Shown: positions 10,910 through 19,371 of the stretch, in pieces | How positions within the stretch are numbered: the first letter of the stretch is position 1 | How the letters are laid out: each line of letters starts with the position of its first letter | NCBI GenBank assembly: GCA_002005505.1 | Contig: KV908388.1 | Span: 310,789-338,288 of the forward strand | Direction: 5' to 3' | DNA: 27,500 nt | Origin: Botryococcus braunii | Taxonomy: Eukaryota > Chlorophyta > Trebouxiophyceae | Notes under the pieces: model-generated | Seen by the model: the letters and a program-made list of their open reading frames with translations, nothing else | What the model was told of the DNA's origin: nothing | Databases searched by the model: none | Program-made: the position numbers and the translations under genes

Positions 10910-11811
10910 GCAAAATAGTAGTAGTTCTTATGGGTCAAAAACGCTGGGCAATACAACTCGCAAGTTGTACCAATTGGTACAACTTGGCACTTTACTGCTC
11001 CCCATGACCCTGGAACCCTTAGCTGTTCCTTATCTCTTGCAAATAGAAATATAAGGGTTCCAGCATCGCTAAAAGGATGTTATGCCATATCTGGCCTGAC
11101 GCAAGGGCATGCTGAAGAAGTTCAAACGAAAACGTAATCGCCTTGGGCGGTTGACAGATCGTCCAGCGCATTTAATGGTAAAAGTGAAATACATCAGCCA
11201 TGGGTAGCACGGCGGTCGACCTAGTGACAGCTCCACTTGCAGGAATCCCTGGACGACATGACACGTGATGCCCGGTTGTAGAGAGTTTAGCGGAGAGGAG
11301 TTTCACTGTGGCTTCAGCAAGGTACCGTCTGTACTTTTCCACTCGCGAGGAGTTAGTACGAGCGAGTCGTGGCAGCCGACGAACTTCTGGAATTCATCTT
11401 CTCGGGGCGTGATCTACGGTGCAGGAATGACTCGACTCGTTCGGATCGCTCGTCGAGGTCTCCTGGCTGGTAACAACCATAAGTACACTTTAGGGATACG
11501 TGGTTCGCGGTTAGGATGGAAGGATAAGCTGTACCCTTAAGTTGAAGTACACTGTTGTAGAGAGCGACAGGGGAACAGACGTCTTCTACCACGAGGTTCT
11601 CGGCCACCGATCGGTCGCGACGGGTTTAGAACCGGTTTCAACCTACGGCCTTCGTGTGCCGGTGTTGGTATGGCAGGATGGGCCCCCCCCTTCTGCCAGC
11701 TAGCACAAGTACCACTAGACCAATTTACCAATTTAGAAGAGTGGATGATTTCAGGGGACCTTCGTCCTCCTGGCCTGGTTTATTATTTGGTGCATTTCAA
11801 TGTAGATATTA
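10910..11811. other. Unassigned DNA left of the retrotransposon
   Basis: No recognisable gene. A perfect 24-bp palindrome lies at 10962-10985. A 91-codon frame at 11265-11540 has no recognisable features. The last five bases of the flank, CTTGT (11812-11816), are the left target-site duplication of the retrotransposon. Confidence 0.5.
10962..10985. repeat. Perfect 24-bp palindrome
   Basis: A self-complementary string centred on CAATTG, with arms starting AAGTTGTAC. It may be an operator-like site or a cruciform-prone sequence; no function can be assigned. Confidence 0.85.
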
Positions 11812-11816
11812 CTTGT
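11812..11816 (+). repeat. Target-site duplication, left copy
   Basis: CTTGT directly precedes the 5' LTR and recurs at 17847-17851 directly after the 3' LTR. A 5-bp duplication is typical of Ty3/Gypsy integration. Confidence 0.92.
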
Positions 11817-12077
11817 TGTAGCATTTCCTAGGGTATAATGCTCTAGTAGGGTCCTTGGCATAGTGCATGACTTGCCTTGTGATCTAGTTCGCAGTACAAC
11901 CTCGCTCAGGTACTTCGCTCGGTTGCCCGATCACGCGTCTGTGGCAGTACGATATAATTCAATCCACCCTGGGTTTAAGAGTACGCTTGCGAATCAATCA
12001 TGTAACACTCTTTTGTTGCACACCACGAACGTCTCACTGTCTCCTTCTAAACCTCTTCCGCTAAGCTATAGTCTACA
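11817..12077 (+). repeat. 5' LTR
   Basis: 261 bp beginning TGTAGCATTTCCTAGGG and ending GCTATAGTCTACA, matching 17586-17846 base for base by eye. It should carry the promoter of the element. Confidence 0.96.
11953..11959 (+). promoter_or_regulatory. TATA-like element in the 5' LTR
   Basis: TATAATT in the middle of the LTR, a reasonable place for the core promoter of the element. The same string is in the 3' LTR. It rests on motif and position only. Confidence 0.25.
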
Positions 12078-12078
12078 G

Positions 12079-12096
12079 TGGTATCGGCGACAAGGA
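12079..12096 (+). promoter_or_regulatory. Primer-binding site, initiator tRNA-Met-like
   Basis: TGGTATCGGCGACAAGGA starts one base after the LTR. The first seven bases match the usual complement of the initiator tRNA-Met 3' end, and about 12 of 18 match overall. The position is right for priming minus-strand DNA; tRNA identity is less certain because the 3' half diverges. Confidence 0.6.
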
Positions 12097-12142
12097 TTAG
12101 TTCCTTGTCGTTCGTTCGTGGTGCGTTTCTTTCGTGATTGTG

Positions 12143-13169
12143 ATGTCTCGGCATCCTTGTTCGAGTTCGAGGGTCCGTGCACCGAGTCCTGGCATCGCAG
12201 AGCCAGATCCATCCATAGATCTTCTTGCTTATGTATATGTAGATCGTTCATGGGTAGATCTTCGTTGTATGCTTAGGCGTGTGGTAGATATCGGTGCCCT
12301 GCTCGAAGGAGCCGTTGCATTAGGATCTAGTGTTCCGTCGCATTCCCCTCCAGTTGATACCGCTCAGAGCATTTCAAAGGGACTTGAGATGTTAATTCAG
12401 TGCTCTCTCGCGCAACCTGCATCTGTGGTCGTGCCGCAGCCCATACCAACGGCGATTCCGGCATCGGCTACAGCCTCGTCAGGTTCAGGGAAGCCCTCGC
12501 TCAAGTTGCCATACCCATCTGTATTCGAGGGAGATCCTATGAAGTTGGATCCATGGCTTATGCAGACTGAAATGTGTTTGGGGACCTACGATGTAGGCTT
12601 GGCATCCGCTCGGTGGAGGTGGCTACGACGTTCTAGCGTTGGATTGGTGGACTGGGCAGTTTAAGTTAATTGCTTCAGGGAGTCTTGCTGCTTATGGGAC
12701 GTGGGAATCGTTTGTGACTGCACTTACTGCTGCTTTTAGGCCTGTAGAGCTGCATAAGAGGCATTTAGAGCAGTTGCTGAGTCTCTCACAGGGAAAGACT
12801 GACATGCGAAGCTATATTGCAACATTTAATGCATTGAGGTCAAAGGTTCCAAAGGCATTTGCAGAAGAGACTTTGTGTCACTTATTTTTGGCTGGCTGCA
12901 GGGCTGATCTTCAGAAAAGCATCTCCCTACAGTATCCCCAGACCTTGGAAGACTACTTCAAGCATGCTGTGACAATATCAGACCTCCCAGGACCGTCTAA
13001 GCCTGTGAACCCTGCTCCAAAGTTCTCCCCTGACTCCAAGTCACCAGGCCCGACAAAAACTTCTGCGCAGCCCTGCGCACATTGTGGCAAGGCAGGACAC
13101 GCAGCAGAGCGTTGCTGGAAATTGCATCCAGAGCTCAGACAACCCAAGCGCAAGTCAAGTACTACTTGA
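12143..13169 (+). pseudogene. gag: Gag with CCHC zinc knuckle, frameshifted
   Basis: Retrotransposon capsid/nucleocapsid protein. The first part reads in one frame from the ATG at 12143 (the open frame starts at a GTG at 12134) to a stop at 12664. The second part, from about 12620 (DWWTGQFKLIASG onward), is one base out of register and runs to TGA at 13167-13169. The second part has the usual Gag core order and a CCHC knuckle, CAHCGKAGHAAERC, at 13074-13115. The junction lies around 12605-12625, where the first frame turns to Arg/Trp-rich nonsense. A simple indel is the likely cause; programmed shifting would be odd inside Gag. Confidence 0.85.
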
Positions 13170-13212
13170 TTTGTTGGTCTTCTTTGGTAAAACAGCAGTG
13201 TGAGTCCTGTTT

Positions 13213-13700
13213 ATGATGCCAGCCAACTGTTCAGAGCCCCAGTATGGTATTCCTGTTTTGTATGAGCTTGGTCATCTGCAGAATTATTTCCACAGTTGTT
13301 ACCATAATTTCATGACCCATATTGTAGGTGGGCATGGTTTGTGTAGAGAGTTTCAGACATCCCCCTCTGCCAGTGACCTGATCAGTCCTGAGAGCATGTT
13401 TAAGAGAGATGCAGCTCCTCACCTTATTGATAGTGATGCTCATGTTGTTTTGTTTGTTGATAGTAGTGATAGAGAGGATTCTGTCAGCCAGCTTGTGTCA
13501 CAGTTGTTGCCAGGAACAAGATTGACTGTGCTCTCTTGTCAAAGCCATTGTGAGCAGGTGCTGGAAGGGACTACTTCACAGCAGTCACATGAATTACTAC
13601 TCTCGGCTTCTGTTTTGGCTGCATTGGGTTTATCTTCCACCACTATGTGCACACCCCATTGCAATTCCCATACAGGCTTGCCCTTGTTAGTTGTTTGGTA
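13213..13700 (+). pseudogene. Gag-pol linker reading frame
   Basis: The open frame starting at the ATG at 13213 reads as ordinary protein (MMPANCSEPQYGIPV...) as far as about 13700. From there the meaningful frame is the one that holds the protease. It probably encodes the leader before the protease. The change of frame near 13690-13740 could be an indel or a regulated shift; damage elsewhere makes an indel more likely. No domain is recognised in the linker. Confidence 0.4.
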
Positions 13701-16343
13701 CAGTCTGGCTGTCTCGGTGAGAAGAAGAAGCCACTGCCTGCAACCTGTTTTGACTCTTTTGTTCAGCTTGACAGTAGACACATTGTGGATGGTCTTGATC
13801 TTTCTGGTACTTGTATTGAGTTTGAGGGAACTCTTGCTGGTAGGACTGTCAGGATTTTGTTAGACAGTGGAGCTTCTGCAAATTTTATTGATGATAAACT
13901 TGTGCATGAGCTTGCCCTTCCCACTGAATCTATGAGTTCACATGTTACTGTGAGAGTAGCTGATGGCAGAACATCTATGGTAGGACATAGTGTGTCAACT
14001 GACCTGACTGTTGGGACATTGGGTTTTAGAGTCACCTGCCTCCCTACTGAGTTGACTTATTATGATCTTGTCTTGGGCAAACCTTGGCTTACTGCTTTTA
14101 ACCCAGTTGTAAATTGGAAATTGAATGCTGTGTCCTTGGTTCATGCTGATCAAACACATGTACTTTTGGGGTGTCAGAGGTCAGGCATGCCAGAATATGT
14201 GGTTTCTTCTATGGAAGTAGAAGAGATGGTGAAGTTGGGTGAATCAATCTATGTTGTTCAATTAAATGCAGTGACTGACAGTCCAGATACTGATGCATAT
14301 AATGTGCCAGAGTTGGAGGAGCTTTTGCAGGAGTTTCAAGATGTTTTATCTGGACTTCCTGAAGGCCTACCCCCTACTCGTGCTGGAGACCACCATATCA
14401 GATTGGAGCCGGAGGCAACTCCTCCAGTCTCTCGTATTTACCCACTGTCCGGAGCTCAGCTGGCTGAACTTCGTGCGCAGTTACAAGAGCTCCTGGAGCG
14501 AGGCTTCATCCGCCCATCAACATCCCCTTTTGGTGCACCTATCTTGTTTGTCCCAAAGAAAGATGGTGGCTGGCGTTTGTGCATTGACTATAGAGCCTTG
14601 AATAGGATTACTGTTAGGAACCAGCACCCATTGCCTAGAATTGATGAGATGTTTGAACAACTTCATGGCAGTTGTATCTTTTCTAAACTTGATCTGGCTT
14701 CTGGGTATCATCAGATACGTATGCATGAAGACAGTATAGAAAAGACTGCATTTAAAACTCGTTATGGTCATTATGAATTTACTGTGATGCCTTTTGGGTT
14801 GACTAATGCTCCTGCCACCTTTCAGGCTGTAATGAACTCTGTCTTGGCTCCCTTTCTTGACAGATTTGTGCTAGTGTACCTAGACGATATCCTCATTTAT
14901 TTTAAATCTGTTGCAGAACATATGGAGCATCTAAGAACTGTCTTGTCAGTGTTACGGGAACATAAATTTTATTGTAAAAGGTCTAAGTGTGAATTTGCTG
15001 CCAAGCAGGTGGAATACCTTGGGCACCTGTTGACACCGGATGGGATCAAGGTGGATCCTAGGAAGGTTGCTGCCATTCAGGATTGGCCCACTCCTTGTAA
15101 TGTGTCACAGTTGAGAGGGTTCCTTGGGTTGACACAATATTATGACACTTTTATTGACCATTTTGCAGATGTTGCTTATCCTATGACTGAGTTGCTTAAG
15201 AAGGATATGCCTTGGACCTGGGAGGGACCCCAGAGGGAAGCCTTTGTTGCACTGAAAGATCTTGTTTCTACTCCTCCTTGCCTGTTGATGCCTGATTTAG
15301 ACAAACCTTTTGTTGTACATGTAGACGCCTCAGGATTTGCTGTTGGAGCTGTACTACAGCAGGATCAAGGGAAGGGACTGCAGCCCGTGGCCTTCGAATC
15401 CAGGAAATTCCAACCCCCTGAAAGGAAGTTAGCACCCTATGATAGAGAATTGCTTGCCCTGATACATGCATTACTGAAGTGGAAGCATTTGTTGCTAGGG
15501 GCTAAGTTTACTGTGCACACTGACCAGCAAGCACTTAAGTATTTACTTACTGCTCCTGTTAGGACTAGTAGACAAGAACGTTGGCTTACTGAGATCATGA
15601 GGTTCATGCCTGACATCAAATATGTTAAAGGGACTGACAACGTTGTTGCAGATGCTTTATCCAGGCGTGTTGATTTAGCAGTAATGCATGTCTCCTCTGT
15701 TTCTGTCTCGTCCCTCCTACCAGAAATTGCTTTGCTGTGTACTAATGACCCCACAGTTACTAAACTGGTGGAAGAAGGTGTTTTGGTGATGAGAGACACT
15801 ATACCTTATTCTGTGCAGTCAGGTCGAGTATTTGTCCCTGATGCAATGAGAGAGAAGGTATTGAGAGAGTGTCATTCCACCCCCTTTTCTGGACATCTTG
15901 GGATTAACAAGATGCATGACTTAGTTTGCAGGAACTTTTGGTGGCCACGGCTCAACTCGTCAGTCAGGGACTTTTGCAGGTCTTGTGACACCTGCCAGCG
16001 CACTAAAGGGACGGGAACTGTACCTTATGGACTGCTCCAGCCACTACCTATTCCGGATGGACCTTGGCAGAGCGTTTCCCTGGACTTAGTGACTGATTTA
16101 CCTGTCTGTTGTGGGTTTGATTCTATTGTGGTATTTGTTGATAGGTTTTCTAAGTTGTGTGTATTGGCTGCATGCAATAAAACTATCACTGCACCCCAGC
16201 TTGCACAACTATTTATTGACAGGGTCTTTGTGAGATTTGGAATGCCTACCTCAATTGTGAGTGATAGAGATCCTAGGTTCACTAGCCATTTTTGGCAGGC
16301 CTTTATGAATATATTGGACTGCCTTAAAGAGTGCCAAATCTAA
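13647..16343 (+). pseudogene. pol: Pol: protease, reverse transcriptase, RNase H, truncated integrase
   Basis: The polyprotein copies element RNA into DNA and inserts it. In this 898-residue frame the aspartic protease shows LLDSGAS (Asp73). The RT fingers and palm show GGWRLCIDYRALNR, FSKLDLASGYHQI and YLDD (411-414). RNase H shows VHVDASG (Asp560), then YDRELLAL, HTDQQAL and ADALSRR. The integrase begins with the HHCC zinc site (HSTPFSGH ... CRSCDTC), then the first catalytic Asp in SLDLVTDLP and the second in SDRDPRF. Soon after FWQAF the frame breaks into ILDCLKECQI and stops. The integrase segment with the third catalytic residue (Glu) and about 100 further residues are missing. The first Met is taken for convenience; the true protein would start further upstream. 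Confidence 0.93.
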
Positions 16344-16827
16344 CCTTGCCTCTGCACAGCAACGGCAGAAGACTTACGCGGATAAGAAGAGACGGGACCA
16401 TCCTTTTAAGGTGGGGGACCAGGTCTTGCTGGCTGCGAGGAAGAACTAGCTTGAACCTGGGCTCTCGTCCAAGTTATCAGCTAAGTATTTTGGGCCCTTT
16501 GTGATTGCTGCAGCAGTTGGTTCTCGAGCTTTTAGGCTTGTGTTGCCTGAGACTGTTAACATTCATCCTGTATTTCATGTTTCCCAGTTGAAGCCATATG
16601 TATCTTCATCTGTACCAGTGACCGTTACTTCACCACCTCCTTTGTATGCAGACAGGCGTGGCGGCGTGTACGAAGTGGAGGCCATCATAGCTAAGAAGAG
16701 AGTTGGAAAGTCTTGGCGCTACTTAGTCAAATGGAAAGGCTACGATGAGACTGAGAATACTTGGGAGCCTCTTGCCCATGTTCGCCATCTGGCTGATGAC
16801 GTGGCAGCTGCCCCTGTCTTCTCCTAA
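16321..16827 (+). pseudogene. Integrase C-terminal part with chromodomain
   Basis: In a different frame from the upstream pol, this stretch reads ALKSAKSNLASAQQRQKTY and HPFKVGDQVLLAARKN, the normal post-core part of a Gypsy integrase. A TAG stop follows at 16447-16449. The frame then continues with KLSAKYFGPFVI, HPVFHVSQLKPY and a chromodomain, VYEVEAIIAKK ... YLVKWKGYDETENTWEP, ending at 16827. The chromodomain marks the element as a chromovirus; in such elements it directs insertion toward modified chromatin. Both the deletion junction and the TAG would block production of an active integrase. Confidence 0.88.
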
Positions 16828-17572
16828 GTCCCACTTGCGGGCATCCCTTGATTAAGCCATTTGCGGCTTGAGCCTTTTCCAGCCACTTGCGGCTGATGAC
16901 CCTTGGAGCTTCAATGCCAGCCAGCTTGGGTTTGGGAGGGAGGGAGGGTGGAAGGGTCTGGGAGGGGGATTCGTGATTGGGGATTTGCATGCATGTCTCT
17001 TGGTTATATGTTTTGCATGGGTTATGTTTCCTTGACCCACGGCTCCACTTTGTGATGCACTTGCTGTTGCAGTGTAGCTGCAAATTGTAGTTCCGTGCTT
17101 GAATAACTTGCTTTGGTATCTTACCCATGAGATACAACATGTGGCAGTTAGTGTGTCTAGCTTGCTGCTCTAGACAATATGCCTTATGCCCGTTGTTGGA
17201 AAACCACCTCAAGCGAAGGTTGCACTGCGTAGCAGGGTAACTGGACCTAAGGTTTGGACAAGTGCTAGTCTAATGACTCAACCTTATTGTTTCATCACTG
17301 GTGTGAGTGCTGTCTAGGGAGTTCGTCCCCTAAGTTAGAGGATCCGCCTTGCAGACGATAGTCCTTAGAATGTTAAGGTATTCGAGCATTGAGCAGATGA
17401 GTCCCTCGTCTGTGTCGTGCTAAACTTGCTTGTGGATTTCATCCTCTGACTTGCGTTATGTAGTAACTATAGGAGGTGTGATTGTCTATAGTTACAGTAA
17501 GCAGGGTTCGTGATACCCCTGTCTTACGTTTGTGGCCCCATTTGCCATAAACATCATCTCATAGCTTATGCC
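16828..17572 (+). other. Retrotransposon 3' untranslated region
   Basis: Non-coding stretch between the chromodomain stop and the polypurine tract. It contains a G-rich run near 16930-16975 and an inverted repeat at 17463-17495. No env-like frame is visible. Confidence 0.7.
17463..17495 (+). other. Stem-loop in the retrotransposon 3' UTR
   Basis: GTAACTATAG (17463-17472) and CTATAGTTAC (17486-17495) form a perfect 10-bp stem with a 13-nt loop. It might be an RNA signal of the element; there is no direct evidence for a role. Confidence 0.6.
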
Positions 17573-17583
17573 AAGGGGGAGGG
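17573..17583 (+). promoter_or_regulatory. Polypurine tract
   Basis: AAGGGGGAGGG lies two bases before the 3' LTR, the normal place for the plus-strand primer of an LTR retrotransposon. Confidence 0.85.
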
Positions 17584-17585
17584 CA

Positions 17586-17846
17586 TGTAGCATTTCCTAG
17601 GGTATAATGCTCTAGTAGGGTCCTTGGCATAGTGCATGACTTGCCTTGTGATCTAGTTCGCAGTACAACCTCGCTCAGGTACTTCGCTCGGTTGCCCGAT
17701 CACGCGTCTGTGGCAGTACGATATAATTCAATCCACCCTGGGTTTAAGAGTACGCTTGCGAATCAATCATGTAACACTCTTTTGTTGCACACCACGAACG
17801 TCTCACTGTCTCCTTCTAAACCTCTTCCGCTAAGCTATAGTCTACA
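17586..17846 (+). repeat. 3' LTR
   Basis: 261 bp identical by eye to the 5' LTR, followed at once by the CTTGT target duplication. The 43- to 60-codon open frames inside the LTRs are not genes. Confidence 0.96.
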
Positions 17847-17851
17847 CTTGT
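17847..17851 (+). repeat. Target-site duplication, right copy
   Basis: CTTGT, matching 11812-11816. Confidence 0.92.
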
Positions 17852-18108
17852 TGCCGGGGAAGCCCATGGGTTCTCCGTCACGGGGCTGCAACTGTCGAGC
17901 TATTTCAATGAGAAGTGAAGTACTAGTGACTCCGAACCAGGTGTGCAACATGTCGGTATATACGGGCATACATGGGGAAGCCAGGGGCCATGGCCATACA
18001 CGATGGTAACACACATTGAATTAGCGATCAACAGAAAACGCAAATCGGAGGGAAGAGATAGAGGTCGTGAACACGAAATCAATGAGAATGAGGGGATCTT
18101 CAAGGAAA
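17852..18108. other. Unassigned DNA right of the retrotransposon
   Basis: No recognisable gene or repeat. This should be continuous with the sequence left of 11812 in a chromosome lacking the element. Confidence 0.5.
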
Positions 18109-18210
18109 AAGATGCGGGAAACACGAAGGCAGTACATAGTGGGAGAGAGAGACAGGGAGCTCCCGGTCTCTCGCGTCCACTATGTACGGCCTCCGTGTTT
18201 CCCGCATCTT
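18109..18210. repeat. 102-bp near-perfect palindrome
   Basis: Two 51-bp arms meet at GGGAGCTCCC (18155-18164) with no spacer. The outer arms begin AAGATGCGGGAAACACG and end with its complement. I count about six mismatches. This is a foldback structure with no loop, more like a recent inverted duplication or a foldback element than an RNA gene. Confidence 0.88.
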
Positions 18211-18618
18211 AAGAAGCTTTTTAGGTCCACAGCTGTAGGCTCCTGCAGGCTCCTCGAGGGAAATGTCCAACCCATGTACTTAGGTTCACAGGCTCCTCTG
18301 AAGTGGGAATACTTCGTGGACATGTACTTGTGAGTACGGTGTTGCTAGTCTATCATCTTTTCCCCTACCCATCGCGACCTCCCTAAAGCTGCCCCGGTGA
18401 TGGTCATGTGCGTTCTGGCCTTCTGCCACTCGATAGGGGATCCTCCGGAGGGGCTTTTATTTTGTGTTTCGAGGCACATATGTGGAAAGGATACCTGGGT
18501 TTCCAGGTATATTCTGAGAGTGAAGAGCATTTCAGTCCTCTTTATTCTCCCCCACCTTTAAGGATTAGCCGCATTTAGTCCCAAGGCCCTGGCCCGGGCA
18601 ATTGGTTTATTGGTTTAT
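18211..18618. other. Unassigned DNA
   Basis: No gene seen. It includes a small stem-loop ATACCTGG-GTTT-CCAGGTAT near 18493-18512, which could be chance. Confidence 0.4.
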
Positions 18619-18710
18619 AATTAAGAGTGAAGCCTATTCTAACCGCAGACCAAAATCCATCATGCAGGGACGCGGAATCCAGGGGCCAAATATGCAAGGT
18701 GATAATGAGA
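18619..18710 (-). repeat. Dispersed repeat with GA tract, copy 2 (inverted)
   Basis: Near-identical reverse complement of 10819-10909. The GA microsatellite starts at the same internal junction as the CT tract of copy 1. The two copies flank the retrotransposon in opposite orientation about 7.7 kb apart. Confidence 0.75.
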
Positions 18711-18875
<165 letters not shown>

Positions 18876-18939
18876 TCTCATTTTGGTCTCAATTTTCCAA
18901 TAATCATGCTTTTTTCTCATTGCTTGCTAGTTATAACAC

Positions 18940-19003
<64 letters not shown>

Positions 19004-19047
19004 CGTGTGTGTGTGTGTGTGTGGGTGGGTGGGTGGGTGTGTATGTG

Positions 19048-19079
<32 letters not shown>

Positions 19080-19104
19080 CGTGTGCGTGTGCGTGTGCGT
19101 GTGC
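18940..19104 (+). repeat. GT microsatellite with GTGC and GGGT variants
   Basis: About 165 bp of GT, with GGGT units near 19021-19040 and GTGTGC units at the right end. The Cys-Val and Thr-His open frames across it are artefacts. Confidence 0.97.
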
Positions 19105-19192
19105 CTTAAATCCCAGTGGATAGAAATATCTTTCGTCAAGGATCCCTCTGCCAACTATTTGAAGAGATGAAGATCATGATCTAGTTGCTGAT

Positions 19193-19224
19193 ATCAGGGC
19201 ACCTCAGTACTGAGGTTCCCTGAT
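19193..19224. repeat. 32-bp near-perfect palindrome
   Basis: ATCAGGGCACCTCAGT mirrored by ACTGAGGTTCCCTGAT with one mismatched pair and no loop. Confidence 0.85.
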
Positions 19225-19327
19225 CTAGTGGACGATGAGGCATGCCCCGACCCATGAAACGTTTCATTGTTAACACTGTACAATTCCCGGGACCATGGTG
19301 GAAACTGGCCAGTTCCCCATGCATTCA

Positions 19328-19371
19328 AGCTGTTGAGCACGCACAATTGCAATTGTGCGTCCTCAACAGCT
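19328..19371. repeat. 44-bp near-perfect palindrome
   Basis: The arms AGCTGTTGAGCACGCACAAT and their complement meet at CAATTGCAATTG, with a single mismatched pair and no loop. Confidence 0.88.

Larger units (their letters stand above)
11817..17846 (+). mobile_element. Ty3/Gypsy chromovirus LTR retrotransposon, defective
   Basis: A 6030-bp element with 261-bp LTRs (TGT...ACA), a 5-bp target duplication, primer site, gag, pol in Gypsy order (protease, RT, RNase H, integrase), a chromodomain and a polypurine tract. There is no env. The LTRs look identical, which points to recent insertion. The coding part is damaged: a frame change in gag near 12605-12625, another before the protease, a deletion in the integrase core near 16305-16325, and a TAG at 16447. 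It most likely moved using proteins from intact relatives, or inherited a defective template; that step is inference. Confidence 0.96.
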
